NCBI GenBank assembly: GCA_022843805.1
Contig: JALHMY010000048.1
Span: 1 to 64,000 of the forward strand
DNA length: 64,000 nt
Reading direction: 5' to 3'
Source: Fuerstiella sp.
GTDB lineage: Bacteria > Planctomycetota > Planctomycetia > Planctomycetales > Planctomycetaceae
Part shown: one piece after another, positions 36,964 to 44,736 of the stretch
Position numbering within the stretch: the first letter of the stretch is position 1
How the letters are laid out: each line of letters opens with the position of its first letter
Made by a program: the position numbers and the translations under genes
Notes under the pieces: model-generated
What the model was told of the DNA's origin: nothing
What the model saw: only the letters and a program-made list of their open reading frames with translations
The model's database searches: none

Positions 36964-37308
36964 CAGTCTGAAAGCCCTTGCTTAAGAGATTACCTGGCGT
37001 TAGTGAAATGAAAAGCAGAGCCTGACGACTGGTAACAGAGCGGTCAGGACTCCATGCGATCCGCGAACTGACCGGAATCCTGGCGGGTTAAAAGGGTTCA
37101 GGCAAGGCGTTCCGGTAAATTGTTTTGTGCTGAGCGGTCGAATGAACGGAGTGAAACGGATAACATTCCAAACCTTTGGCAGCAACTGGTTTCAGTCACC
37201 TGACAGATTAACAGAATATTAACTTTGTGCGTGGGGACTGGTATCAGCGTGTCCGGCGTTCGCCAATCATTTATCTGACAAGTCAGTTTTTCACAGAGGA
37301 CGAACATT
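36964..37308. other. Divergent spacer without genes
   Basis: About 345 bp with no supported frame. An SD-like AGAGGA precedes the GTG of the adenosyltransferase. No riboswitch fold was recognised. Confidence 0.4.
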
Positions 37309-37884
37309 GTGGTCAGGCTCGACCGAATCTACACAGGCGGAGGCGACCATGGTGAGACTTCGATTGGAGATGGCAGCCGCGTCGCCAAACTCCACCCCCG
37401 GATCATTGCAGGAGGAGCCGTTGACGAATTGAACTGTGTGCTGGGAGTCGCAGCTTCAGCCTGCCCACAGTCCTCCTTCCAGGAGATCATTTTTCGGATG
37501 CAGCAATTCCTGTTCGATCTCGGTGCTGATTTGTGTACGCCATTCGGTGAGGATAAAGGCGAACCGAACTCTTGCCCGCGAATTAAGGCTGCTCACGCGA
37601 CAAGACTGGAAGAGCTCATTGATGATTATGTTGCACAGCTGGAACCATTGACGAGTTTTGTCCTGCCAGGTGGCACGGCAGCGGCTGCTTCATTGCATCA
37701 TGCTCGCAGCGTTTGCCGTCGAGCCGAACTGGATGTTCTGCGATTATCCGAGATCGAGCCTGTGAATCACCATTTGCTGGTGAGTCTGAATCGTTTGTCC
37801 GACCTTCTGTTCGTGATGGCAAGAATTGCGAATGACTGCGGTCGACAGGACGTGCTCTGGAAGCCCGGTCAGACAATCCTGTGA
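37309..37884 (+). CDS. PduO-type cob(I)alamin adenosyltransferase
   Basis: 191 residues, GTG start at 37309 with AGAGGA 9 bases upstream. YTGGGDHGETSIGDG near residue 8 is the ATP-binding TGxGDxGxT motif, then AGGAVDELNCVLGVAA, MQQFLFDLGADLCTP, LPGGTAAAASLHHARSVCRRAE with the conserved R.xxE motif, and NRLSDLLFVMARIAN at the end. The enzyme transfers the adenosyl group of ATP to reduced cobalamin to make coenzyme B12, used by methylmalonyl-CoA mutase and similar enzymes. No other cobalamin gene is nearby. Confidence 0.9.
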   Translation: MVRLDRIYTGGGDHGETSIGDGSRVAKLHPRIIAGGAVDELNCVLGVAASACPQSSFQEIIFRMQQFLFDLGADLCTPFGEDKGEPNSCPRIKAAHATRLEELIDDYVAQLEPLTSFVLPGGTAAAASLHHARSVCRRAELDVLRLSEIEPVNHHLLVSLNRLSDLLFVMARIANDCGRQDVLWKPGQTIL

Positions 37885-37987
37885 AAGTGATCGTCAGGCA
37901 ATGCAGACGGCTTGTACAACGAGTCGTATGGTTCTCTGCCGACGAACTGCCATCATTTTGCGCTGTGTCCATCAGAATTTGCCGCGC

Positions 37988-38024
37988 AAAAAAAAGGTTG
38001 TGACAGCTGACGCCTGTCACAACC
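37988..38024 (-). terminator. Intrinsic terminator of the DUF1571 gene
   Basis: Read on the minus strand: GGTTGTGACAG (38024-38014), loop GCGTCAG, CTGTCACAACC (38006-37996), then 8 T (37995-37988). A perfect 11-bp stem, 66 bp after the stop of the minus-strand gene. Confidence 0.85.
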
Positions 38025-38089
38025 TATAGCGATTCTTTGTGCCCGCGCCCGCGGCGAGACTGATGGGACCATGTCGCCTGCGATGCCGT

Positions 38090-39130
38090 TTACATGCGAT
38101 ATCTCGGATTGTCTCGGCTGAAGTCCTCAGCGACCAGTTCGACGGCAAAGTTGACTGCGGTGAATGAGTAATTCTCGATCAGAGTCTGATCATCAAGTTC
38201 CTGTGCTGACAATCCGTCCGCTTCACGCGCCCATGTAAAATTGCGAGCCATCAGTGGAATGTTGTGCCTTGCATCAATCAGGATGATACTTTTGCGATAA
38301 GTTTTCGAGATCTCCGGCGATTCGTATTCGAACACGAAACACATGCAGTTCTTCTCGTCGAATACCTGGTTCGGCAGACGTCGGCAAATGCAGCCATGCC
38401 CGCGTTTCAGATCCAGTTCGCGATGTGAGATGATTTGCTTCATCATACCCAGGATTCCGGCTTCGGTAACCGGATATCGTGCTTCCGACATGGCCCGATC
38501 GCCCCTCGGATCCAGCTTAATTGCCGGCAGCAAGCGACCTTTCAGTCCGCCGAGTTTAACGACAAGCTGTCGGTCTTCGTATTCTTCGTTGTAAAGCAGC
38601 TGGCGACCGGTGTCGGAGTTCTTCCACTTCATGTAGACACCAAAGGTTGGTCCGTGCTGAACCTTCATCTCGATGATCTGATTTTCAGTCAGATCACCCT
38701 CTATGCGTTCCTGCTTGGAGAACAGCGTTGAATAATGCTGAACCCCCTGCAACCATGTCGCTCCGTCCTTCAAGACGAGCAGAGAGAATTTAATGGCTTC
38801 ATTGTTGTCCAGAACAATTCCACTTTCGGGTGTCTGAACGATCTGCACGGTTGAGTCAGCAGAAGCTGGATCGGCCGCCGTTTCCACGGCTGTGTTCGTT
38901 TCGTTCGCCTGCGGAACGACTGTCGCATCCGGCGGGACGGGAACGGTTTCATTGATGTCAACAATTTCGAATGCAGTGGCCGTGGCTACCGGCTGCTCTC
39001 CATCGTGAAGATCTTCTCCTGCGGGAACCGGATCGAAACTGGCGTACAGCACAATCAGACTGCCGGCAATAACGCAGGCTGCCAGTGCGTTCGATCCTCG
39101 ACAGGAACCGCGTGAACAGGAACTGGGCAT
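38090..39130 (-). CDS. DUF1571 domain protein, exported/anchored
   Basis: 346 residues from the ATG at 39128-39130 (MPSSCSRGSCRGSN), with GAGGTGAG 8 bases upstream; the codon at 39163 lacks an SD. After the hydrophobic segment ALAACVIAGSLIVLYASF comes a Thr/Val/Pro-rich linker, then the DUF1571 domain: TLFSKQERIEGDLTENQIIEM, VYMKWKNSDTGRQLLYNEEY, GLKGRLLPAIKLDPRGD, RYPVTEAGILGMMKQII and FEYESPEISKTYRKS. The family is widespread in planctomycetes and of unknown role; it probably sits in the envelope. A perfect terminator follows. Confidence 0.85.
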   Translation of the reverse strand: MPSSCSRGSCRGSNALAACVIAGSLIVLYASFDPVPAGEDLHDGEQPVATATAFEIVDINETVPVPPDATVVPQANETNTAVETAADPASADSTVQIVQTPESGIVLDNNEAIKFSLLVLKDGATWLQGVQHYSTLFSKQERIEGDLTENQIIEMKVQHGPTFGVYMKWKNSDTGRQLLYNEEYEDRQLVVKLGGLKGRLLPAIKLDPRGDRAMSEARYPVTEAGILGMMKQIISHRELDLKRGHGCICRRLPNQVFDEKNCMCFVFEYESPEISKTYRKSIILIDARHNIPLMARNFTWAREADGLSAQELDDQTLIENYSFTAVNFAVELVAEDFSRDNPRYRM

Positions 39131-39789
39131 CAGGGACTCACCTCGTACATGACCAGAGTTCATCGCGAATTTCCGATGCGCGACGAATGGTGCTGGTCTG
39201 CAATTGTCAGACCAGATTCAAATCGAGGATCCGTATCGGAATCTGGCATTTTCCGGAGTCCTTCCCGGAGGGAAAAATGAATTAACTGCCTTACTCCGCA
39301 GCTCTTTGTCCTCTTGTCGTTTCAAATGATGAACGTTGTTTTCAAAGTACCTCGGTTTTGCAGCGAGGTACTAAAGAACATCAGTGAATGACCGTAGAAG
39401 CGTTTCGATCCCAGCAATGGCCGAAGTTGCTGGTATCAGACTGCAGGAAGCCGAAATTGCCGAAACGCAGAAGACAGGTGCTGAAAATCAGTGACAGCAG
39501 ACATTTGCATCGTCACTTTTCCACAAGCCGACTGGTTCGTAACTTCTGCTTTTCTTCGACATCGGCTAACTTCTTTAAACCGTCGTTGTTTATTAGTCAC
39601 CAGCGGGAAATTTTTTCCGTCCTGTCTGAGCTTCCCATCTTTCCCATGTGTTCGCGGATCACTGGTTTCTCGCGATCCAGGGAATTCCGCAATTAGGCGG
39701 CTGCTTTTTGCTTTTGAAAGGGTTTTCGGAATTTTCCAGTAAGAGCTCTGCGTTCCTGTATCCTGTAAGCCCTGCGTGTCTGCCGGACT
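39131..39789. other. Spacer without recognised gene
   Basis: About 660 bp. The minus-strand frame at 39436-39951 and small plus-strand frames show no family resemblance and lie over the next gene or over low-information sequence. I see no repeat. Confidence 0.4.
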
Positions 39790-40794
39790 TTGCTGTTTCC
39801 AGAATTCTTTGTCGATACCGGAGTGGCCGTGTTCAATCAATTTACGAAAGCCTCGGACTGGAAATTTGCTGGTGTGCTGTCCGCGGGAATCAGTGCTGTC
39901 GGTGCAATTAGTGCATGGACATTTTCCTTCAAAAGCGCTTCGGCCGCACATGAGTGTGACTTTGTGCTGGTCTCAACCGGGATTGCGACCCCGGGTGTTT
40001 CAGCGGAGATTTCTGCCCCGGATCTGGAGGCGGAAGACATCCAGTGGACGGACATCGTATGTAAACGGCCCTTCAGTGCTGCCGAGCTCAACGGAGCCAA
40101 AGCGCACGTGATTACCGGCGGTCCAAGTGCCGTGTTTGTGGGCTACAGCGAACTTTTCGCGGATGCACAGATTGGCACGGACGTGCTGTTTCAAAACGCT
40201 CGCAACAACGGATTCTCACTCGGTGTTTCCGTAGAGCCTGGGTTCTCAGTCGGTGAATACTCGGGATACTGGTTATCAATCGGACTGGTTCTGAAGAAGC
40301 TGGTCATTCCGACGCTGAAGGCAGGAATTCTGATTACCTCTGTCGGTACCGGCCTTTTTCAGGCGGGTGACGCATTGCTTGCTGGCCGAGCGGAAGCCGT
40401 TCGCAACGCATACTTTGGTGGTTACGCTCAGGGTCTCGCTGACCTGACGGGCGAGAAGTTTTCTGAATCGTCAACGGCATGGATTCATCAGAAACTGCTC
40501 ACAATCAATCCAAATACCGCTTTGCAGTCTGCTCTGGATATCTACGGAAAGAAGGGAAGTTCCGGGGCTTCTACGGCTCTCGATCAGGCTCGGGATGCCG
40601 GACAGGCTCAGATTCTGCAGGATGTGGACGGATATATCAAAAGCCGGGGATTAAAGGCTTATGAGACCGCAGTACAAAAGCACAGTGACGTTTTTGGCAG
40701 GTCCGATGTGGTGAGAAAGGATCGATATTTTGACCTGCTCAAAGCGCAATACAAAACCTCGGGCAGTCTTTTCGGGATTCGTTTCGACTTCTAG
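39790..40794 (+). CDS. Uncharacterised protein (334 aa)
   Basis: I do not recognise this family. Start uncertain: a TTG at 39790 (first residues LFPEFFVDTG), or GTG at 39829 after a GGAG at 39820. Residues about 25-52 are hydrophobic (FAGVLSAGISAVGAISAW). The middle has a beta-like repeat (GFSLGVSVEPGFSVGEYSGY) and a second hydrophobic helix (LVIPTLKAGILITSVGTGL). The C-terminal half looks helical (SALDIYGKKG, ALDQARDAGQAQILQDVD). It could be a membrane-active or secreted protein. Convergent with the GT2 gene 15 bp away. Confidence 0.6.
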   Translation: MLFPEFFVDTGVAVFNQFTKASDWKFAGVLSAGISAVGAISAWTFSFKSASAAHECDFVLVSTGIATPGVSAEISAPDLEAEDIQWTDIVCKRPFSAAELNGAKAHVITGGPSAVFVGYSELFADAQIGTDVLFQNARNNGFSLGVSVEPGFSVGEYSGYWLSIGLVLKKLVIPTLKAGILITSVGTGLFQAGDALLAGRAEAVRNAYFGGYAQGLADLTGEKFSESSTAWIHQKLLTINPNTALQSALDIYGKKGSSGASTALDQARDAGQAQILQDVDGYIKSRGLKAYETAVQKHSDVFGRSDVVRKDRYFDLLKAQYKTSGSLFGIRFDF

Positions 40795-40809
40795 TGTGTC
40801 ATCCGCTCG

Positions 40810-41643
40810 TTAATCTGCAATTCCGAAGCGAACAATGCACCACAGCGCCTGAAAACCGTCTTTCCAGCCAATCTTCTTGCCTTCCGCGTAGGTGCGGCCG
40901 GAATAGCTGACGGAAATTTCATAGATCCGATATCCTCGTCGTGCCACTCGTGCAGTGACTTCCGGTTCGAATCCGAAACGCTTTTGAACAAGCTTCGGTG
41001 TAATCTCATCAATCACGTGACGGCGGAATACCTTGTAACAGGTTTCCATATCGGTCAGGTTCAGATTGGTGAAGCAGTTCGATAGTGTCGTCAAAAATCG
41101 ATTGCCCAGATAATGCCAGAAGTAGAGCACCCGGTGCGCCTGGTCACCGAGGAAACGACTTCCGAAGACGACGTCGGCCCGGTTTTCAATAATGGGCTGA
41201 AGCAGTCGAGGATACTCGGTCGGATCATATTCCAGATCGGCATCCTGAATGATCACAATATCCCCTTCGACTTTGCTGAAGCCAGTCTGAAGAGCGCCTC
41301 CCTTTCCCTGATTAATGTCATGAAAGAAAACGCGAATTCTGTTAAATTCGTCCTGAGCGGATTCTGCTTCCAGCTGGCGAAGGATCTCCCTTGATCGGTC
41401 TCGGCTGCAGTCGTCGACGAGAATCAGTTCCTTGCGAATCGGAACCGCCCGCACACGATCCACCAATGCCCGAAGAGTTTTCTCCTCGTTGTAGACGGGA
41501 ATCACCACGGACAGCCGCAATTCCGCAGGGATCACGTAGAAGCCCAGCTGTCGGCAGGCGAATTCTCCCAGTGTCGCCTGCTGCTGCTGGTACCACGGCT
41601 GTGAAAATGGAAGATGCACGGTGTCAGCTGTGGCGCTTGTCAT
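40810..41643 (-). CDS. Family 2 glycosyltransferase (DPM1-like)
   Basis: 277 residues from the ATG at 41641-41643 with AGGAATT about 10 bases upstream; a TTG at 41670 is the alternative. GT2 fold: [20 protein letters not shown] near residue 45, [17 protein letters not shown] (DDxS), [33 protein letters not shown] (DAD, the DxD metal motif), [10 protein letters not shown], then a helix with [13 protein letters not shown]. No membrane segments: a soluble enzyme like dolichol-phosphate mannosyltransferase-like proteins. It begins 88 bp downstream of an ATP-grasp gene. Confidence 0.85.
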   Translation of the reverse strand: MTSATADTVHLPFSQPWYQQQQATLGEFACRQLGFYVIPAELRLSVVIPVYNEEKTLRALVDRVRAVPIRKELILVDDCSRDRSREILRQLEAESAQDEFNRIRVFFHDINQGKGGALQTGFSKVEGDIVIIQDADLEYDPTEYPRLLQPIIENRADVVFGSRFLGDQAHRVLYFWHYLGNRFLTTLSNCFTNLNLTDMETCYKVFRRHVIDEITPKLVQKRFGFEPEVTARVARRGYRIYEISVSYSGRTYAEGKKIGWKDGFQALWCIVRFGIAD

Positions 41644-41731
41644 GGGGACAAATAATTCCTGCGATTGCAAAGATTCGGCGCCTGCATGTTGTTAAGGCTC
41701 CGGGACCATGTGGTACCAGCTTTTATCAGAT

Positions 41732-43141
41732 TTAGCTGGCATTTGAAATTTGATGCCGCACGGAAATCAGATCCTGAACGTCGTTCGAGACAAACAGAGC
41801 AGTCAGAACGTCTGGTGAAGTATTCCCGATGAGCAAGGGACTTGTTGGCACGAGTCGTACGGATGCTGGCAGTGTTTTCGCAAAGCAAAAGCTGCCCTCC
41901 TTTACCAGTTTGGCCGAAAAATGAGCCCAAAATCCAAATTCGTTGGGTTTCAGCAATTCTGACAGGGTCATCGCAATACGGCCCATCGTCATCCGACCAT
42001 TAATATCATGACACAGCCTGAGAAATTTCCGGCCAGACCGATCGGTAAAAACCATACAATCGATCCCCACAGGGCCGAAGTAACCGAGCTGTGCGGCCGT
42101 GCTGACAATCCGGTACCCATGCTCCACAGCACACTCCCAGACCGGATGCCGCACACAAGCGCGGGACGGTGGCAAAACCATGCTGCCAATATAACTTCCC
42201 TGATCACTGTTAATCAGTTCGGTAGTACCATCCAGCTGAATCCGGCGACTTATCTCGGTGAAACCGCTGACCTCTCGCTGGTGAGCCAACTCTGAAGGGT
42301 CGATCCGTTGATGCTGGCATGAGACGGAAACTTCGCCACCCTGCATCGCGGACTCATGCAGGACGGAAAACTGCAGTCCACACTCTGCTATCCGCTGAAC
42401 CCACGGTTCAACAGCAACAATCAGGCCCCGATCAAATTGTTTGCGCAGCCATCCACGATGAGCATCACTGAGCAGACAGCCACGGCCAGGAATTCGATTT
42501 CGAGCCGCATGACTCACCTGAGCTTTAATCACCCAGTCCGGGCCAGTCGTCTGTATCAGCTGTTCAAGCCTCAGCTGCACTTCCGCAAGCGAACTGCACA
42601 TGCTTGAAAACGGACGAGATGAATGGAACACCGAGCCATGGTCATTGATCGAGCTTTGCTGGAGCAAATGGCCGTCGCCGGTGTCATCGTGCTTTCGCAT
42701 GACCGTCGGCAACGTGTTGTTCGTACAGTCTCGCAACAGGTCAGCATCGATACCTTCGAGCGGCACAATGCGGTCGAACGGAGCCAGAAACTGGCGACCG
42801 TTAATCGTTCGCACGACATCCATTTCAGGCGAAGAGTAATCGGCGTTCAGACGGTCTGCGATGTGCCGAACATCATGGCTGTGTCCCCACGGATGCAGGA
42901 TCAGCGATCGGTGCTTCAGACGGAGACACTGTTCAATGGTGCTAAATCGAACGGAAGAAAGGATCTCAGGCAGATGCGAAGGCACGGCGTCGGACGCCGT
43001 CAGGACGAGATCGTCAGCCCGGTCGGCAAGCAACCCCATCACGGGCGCCAAAGCATTGACTCGTGCCAGCGCGCCCGGTTTAATCGGCGCACGCATCAGC
43101 TGTTCTTCAAAGAGCAGATTGGGAACAAAGAGCCGCGACAT
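41732..43141 (-). CDS. ATP-grasp-like protein of unknown substrate
   Basis: 469 residues starting MSRLFVPNLLFEEQL. No signal peptide. The first third is divergent (preATP-like, LILHPWGHSHDVRHIAD), then WVIKAQVSHAARNRIPGRG is the ATP-binding Lys and Gly-rich loop, FDRGLIVAVEPWVQRIAE the base-binding Glu, and LGYFGPVGIDCMVF with RLCHDINGRMTMGRIA is the metal-binding D/N.N region of ATP-grasp enzymes. I cannot name the amine or acid joined. Upstream of the GT2 gene on the same strand, so they may share a transcript making a surface conjugate; inference. Confidence 0.65.
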   Translation of the reverse strand: MSRLFVPNLLFEEQLMRAPIKPGALARVNALAPVMGLLADRADDLVLTASDAVPSHLPEILSSVRFSTIEQCLRLKHRSLILHPWGHSHDVRHIADRLNADYSSPEMDVVRTINGRQFLAPFDRIVPLEGIDADLLRDCTNNTLPTVMRKHDDTGDGHLLQQSSINDHGSVFHSSRPFSSMCSSLAEVQLRLEQLIQTTGPDWVIKAQVSHAARNRIPGRGCLLSDAHRGWLRKQFDRGLIVAVEPWVQRIAECGLQFSVLHESAMQGGEVSVSCQHQRIDPSELAHQREVSGFTEISRRIQLDGTTELINSDQGSYIGSMVLPPSRACVRHPVWECAVEHGYRIVSTAAQLGYFGPVGIDCMVFTDRSGRKFLRLCHDINGRMTMGRIAMTLSELLKPNEFGFWAHFSAKLVKEGSFCFAKTLPASVRLVPTSPLLIGNTSPDVLTALFVSNDVQDLISVRHQISNAS

Positions 43142-43152
43142 TTGAGAATTGC

Positions 43153-43188
43153 AAAAAAGCAGCCCGGTATTTCATGGAAATACCGGGC
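43153..43188 (-). terminator. Intrinsic terminator after the glutathione peroxidase gene
   Basis: On the minus strand: GCCCGGTATTTC (43188-43177), 3-base loop, GAAATACCGGGC (43173-43162), TGC, then TTTTTT (43158-43153). A perfect 12-bp stem 37 bp after the stop. Confidence 0.85.
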
Positions 43189-43224
43189 CTGCAGGAAGTT
43201 ATTCAGGACGCACGCTTTGGCCGG

Positions 43225-43773
43225 TCATTTCCCGAGTTCAGTTTCAATGACCTTCACAACTTCTTCTGCATCAGGCTTCGTGCGAGTCTTGAATCGGCTG
43301 ACAACCTTGCCATCCTTGCCGACGACAAATTTCTCGAAATTCCAGCCGATGTTGGCGTGATCTTCCGCACCCTTTTTCAGGAAGTCATACACTGGCGACT
43401 GATTGTCACCATTAACATCAATCTTGGAGAACAGTGGAAACTTGACTTTGTAAGTTTCAGAACAGAATTCCCTGATTTCAGCAGCTGAACCTGGTTCCTG
43501 ACCTCCAAACTGGTTGCAGGGGAATCCCAGAACGACCAGGCCTTTTTCGCTGTACTTGTCGTGAAGTGCCTGCAATTGTTCATACTGTGGAGTAGCGCCA
43601 CACTTGCTGGCAACATTGACCACCAGCAATACCTTGCCTTTGTAATCGGCCAGATTGACGTCCTTTCCGTCCAGCGACTTCACCTTGAACTCATGGATCG
43701 ATTCAGCGGCCATTGCGGATCCTCCAGCGACTCCAATCGCCAGCCCCATCAGGACGGATTGCCAAAGTTTCAT
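43225..43773 (-). CDS. Exported glutathione peroxidase (Cys type)
   Basis: 182 residues from the ATG at 43771-43773 with GGGAG upstream and a signal peptide (MKLWQSVLMGLAIGVAGG to AMA); longer in-frame extension to 43911 is rejected. FKVKSLDGKDVNLADYKGK, NVASKCGATPQY (catalytic Cys, a non-seleno enzyme), VLGFPCNQFGGQEPG (Gln), WNFEKFVVGKDG (Trp). Such peroxidases reduce H2O2 and lipid peroxides, often with thioredoxin. Periplasmic. Divergent from an oxidase subunit III-like gene, which suggests a stress or respiration context. Confidence 0.9.
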   Translation of the reverse strand: MKLWQSVLMGLAIGVAGGSAMAAESIHEFKVKSLDGKDVNLADYKGKVLLVVNVASKCGATPQYEQLQALHDKYSEKGLVVLGFPCNQFGGQEPGSAAEIREFCSETYKVKFPLFSKIDVNGDNQSPVYDFLKKGAEDHANIGWNFEKFVVGKDGKVVSRFKTRTKPDAEEVVKVIETELGK

Positions 43774-43941
43774 GCAAAATTCTCCCTGCCTGGGACTTGC
43801 CAGGACAAAAATGAGGTTAACACTACCACAAGACAAGCGACTGCATGACCCGCAGCAGTACCCAGCCGCATTTCGGCTGGCGTCTTTGATGTCCATATTG
43901 TTACGGACCATTCGCTAAAGGCAAGTACACCGCGTGCAGCG

Positions 43942-44526
43942 GTGCGAGACGGACAGAAAATGGTCACCCGCTGGGATGAGAATCGTGCATTTGTCGCTCG
44001 CCGCTTCTTTCAGGCGACGATTGTGCAGTGCGCGCTGGCCGGTACGCTGACGTACATTCTGATCCGAATTAATGGCTTGCCGCCCATACGATCCGTCACT
44101 TCGCTTCCCGCTGCCTTTCAGTTCGGGACGATTTTTCTGGCTGCCGGAAGCTGGTTTATGCACCAGGCGGTCGAGAACGTAAAGGTCGAACGCCAGCAGC
44201 AGTTTCGGTTTTCCCTGATCCTTGCACTGTTGTCGGCCGTTTTGTTTGTGGGTGTTCAGTCATACGGACTTTGGGCCTTTGTCCGCGGAGTTCCAAAGTC
44301 TGCATGGCAGCAAACAGACGTGAATGCCTTCATTTTCATGTTTACCGCCCTGCATGCGATGCACTTTCTTGTCGCTCAGGCTGTGTTGTTGTGGATTGCC
44401 ATTTGTGCTGAAGCAGATCGCTATGACCACGAATATTACTGGGGAGTGGTCTTTGCCGCCTGGTGCTGGCACGTTCTTGGGATTGCCTGGATGGTGATCC
44501 TCGCAGTTTTTGCGATCGCTTTGTGA
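43942..44526 (+). CDS. Heme-copper oxidase subunit III-like membrane protein
   Basis: About 190 residues; start GTG at 43942 or ATG at 43960 (MVTRWDENRAFVARR). Five hydrophobic helices: QCALAGTLTYILI, AAFQFGTIFLAAGSWFMHQA, SLILALLSAVLFVGVQ, AFIFMFTALHAMHFLVAQ and YYWGVVFAAWCWHVLGIAW. MHQAV, ALHAMHF and WCWHVLGIAWM match the His- and Trp-containing helices of cytochrome c oxidase subunit III (CoxC/CyoC). It stands alone without subunits I and II. Confidence 0.75.
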   Translation: MRDGQKMVTRWDENRAFVARRFFQATIVQCALAGTLTYILIRINGLPPIRSVTSLPAAFQFGTIFLAAGSWFMHQAVENVKVERQQQFRFSLILALLSAVLFVGVQSYGLWAFVRGVPKSAWQQTDVNAFIFMFTALHAMHFLVAQAVLLWIAICAEADRYDHEYYWGVVFAAWCWHVLGIAWMVILAVFAIAL

Positions 44527-44736
44527 GGATTCTTTTGCCAGGGCGAGACGGCGAAGATGCTCAAAATGTTCCGACTTCTTCCAGGAATCCTTAGCCGGGT
44601 ATTTTTCGGCCGTTTCGTTCCGGAATTTTGCCACGCCCTGTTTTCCTGGCAATTACCTCGTTCGTCCAGTGACAAGTTCGAGTATCTTATTGTCGTATGG
44701 GTTGTGCCTTTCTGTGTGATTCCTGGAGTGCGAGTT

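Noticed and set aside
39436-39951. A minus-strand frame of 171 residues
   Set aside because: It overlaps the start of the better supported plus-strand gene at 39790, has no domain or SD, and has an odd composition rich in Ser, Lys and Arg.
44557-44736. Upstream extension of the TPR protein
   Set aside because: The 60 extra residues put a hydrophobic stretch before the real signal peptide and lack an SD; the ATG at 44737 with its signal peptide is the better start.
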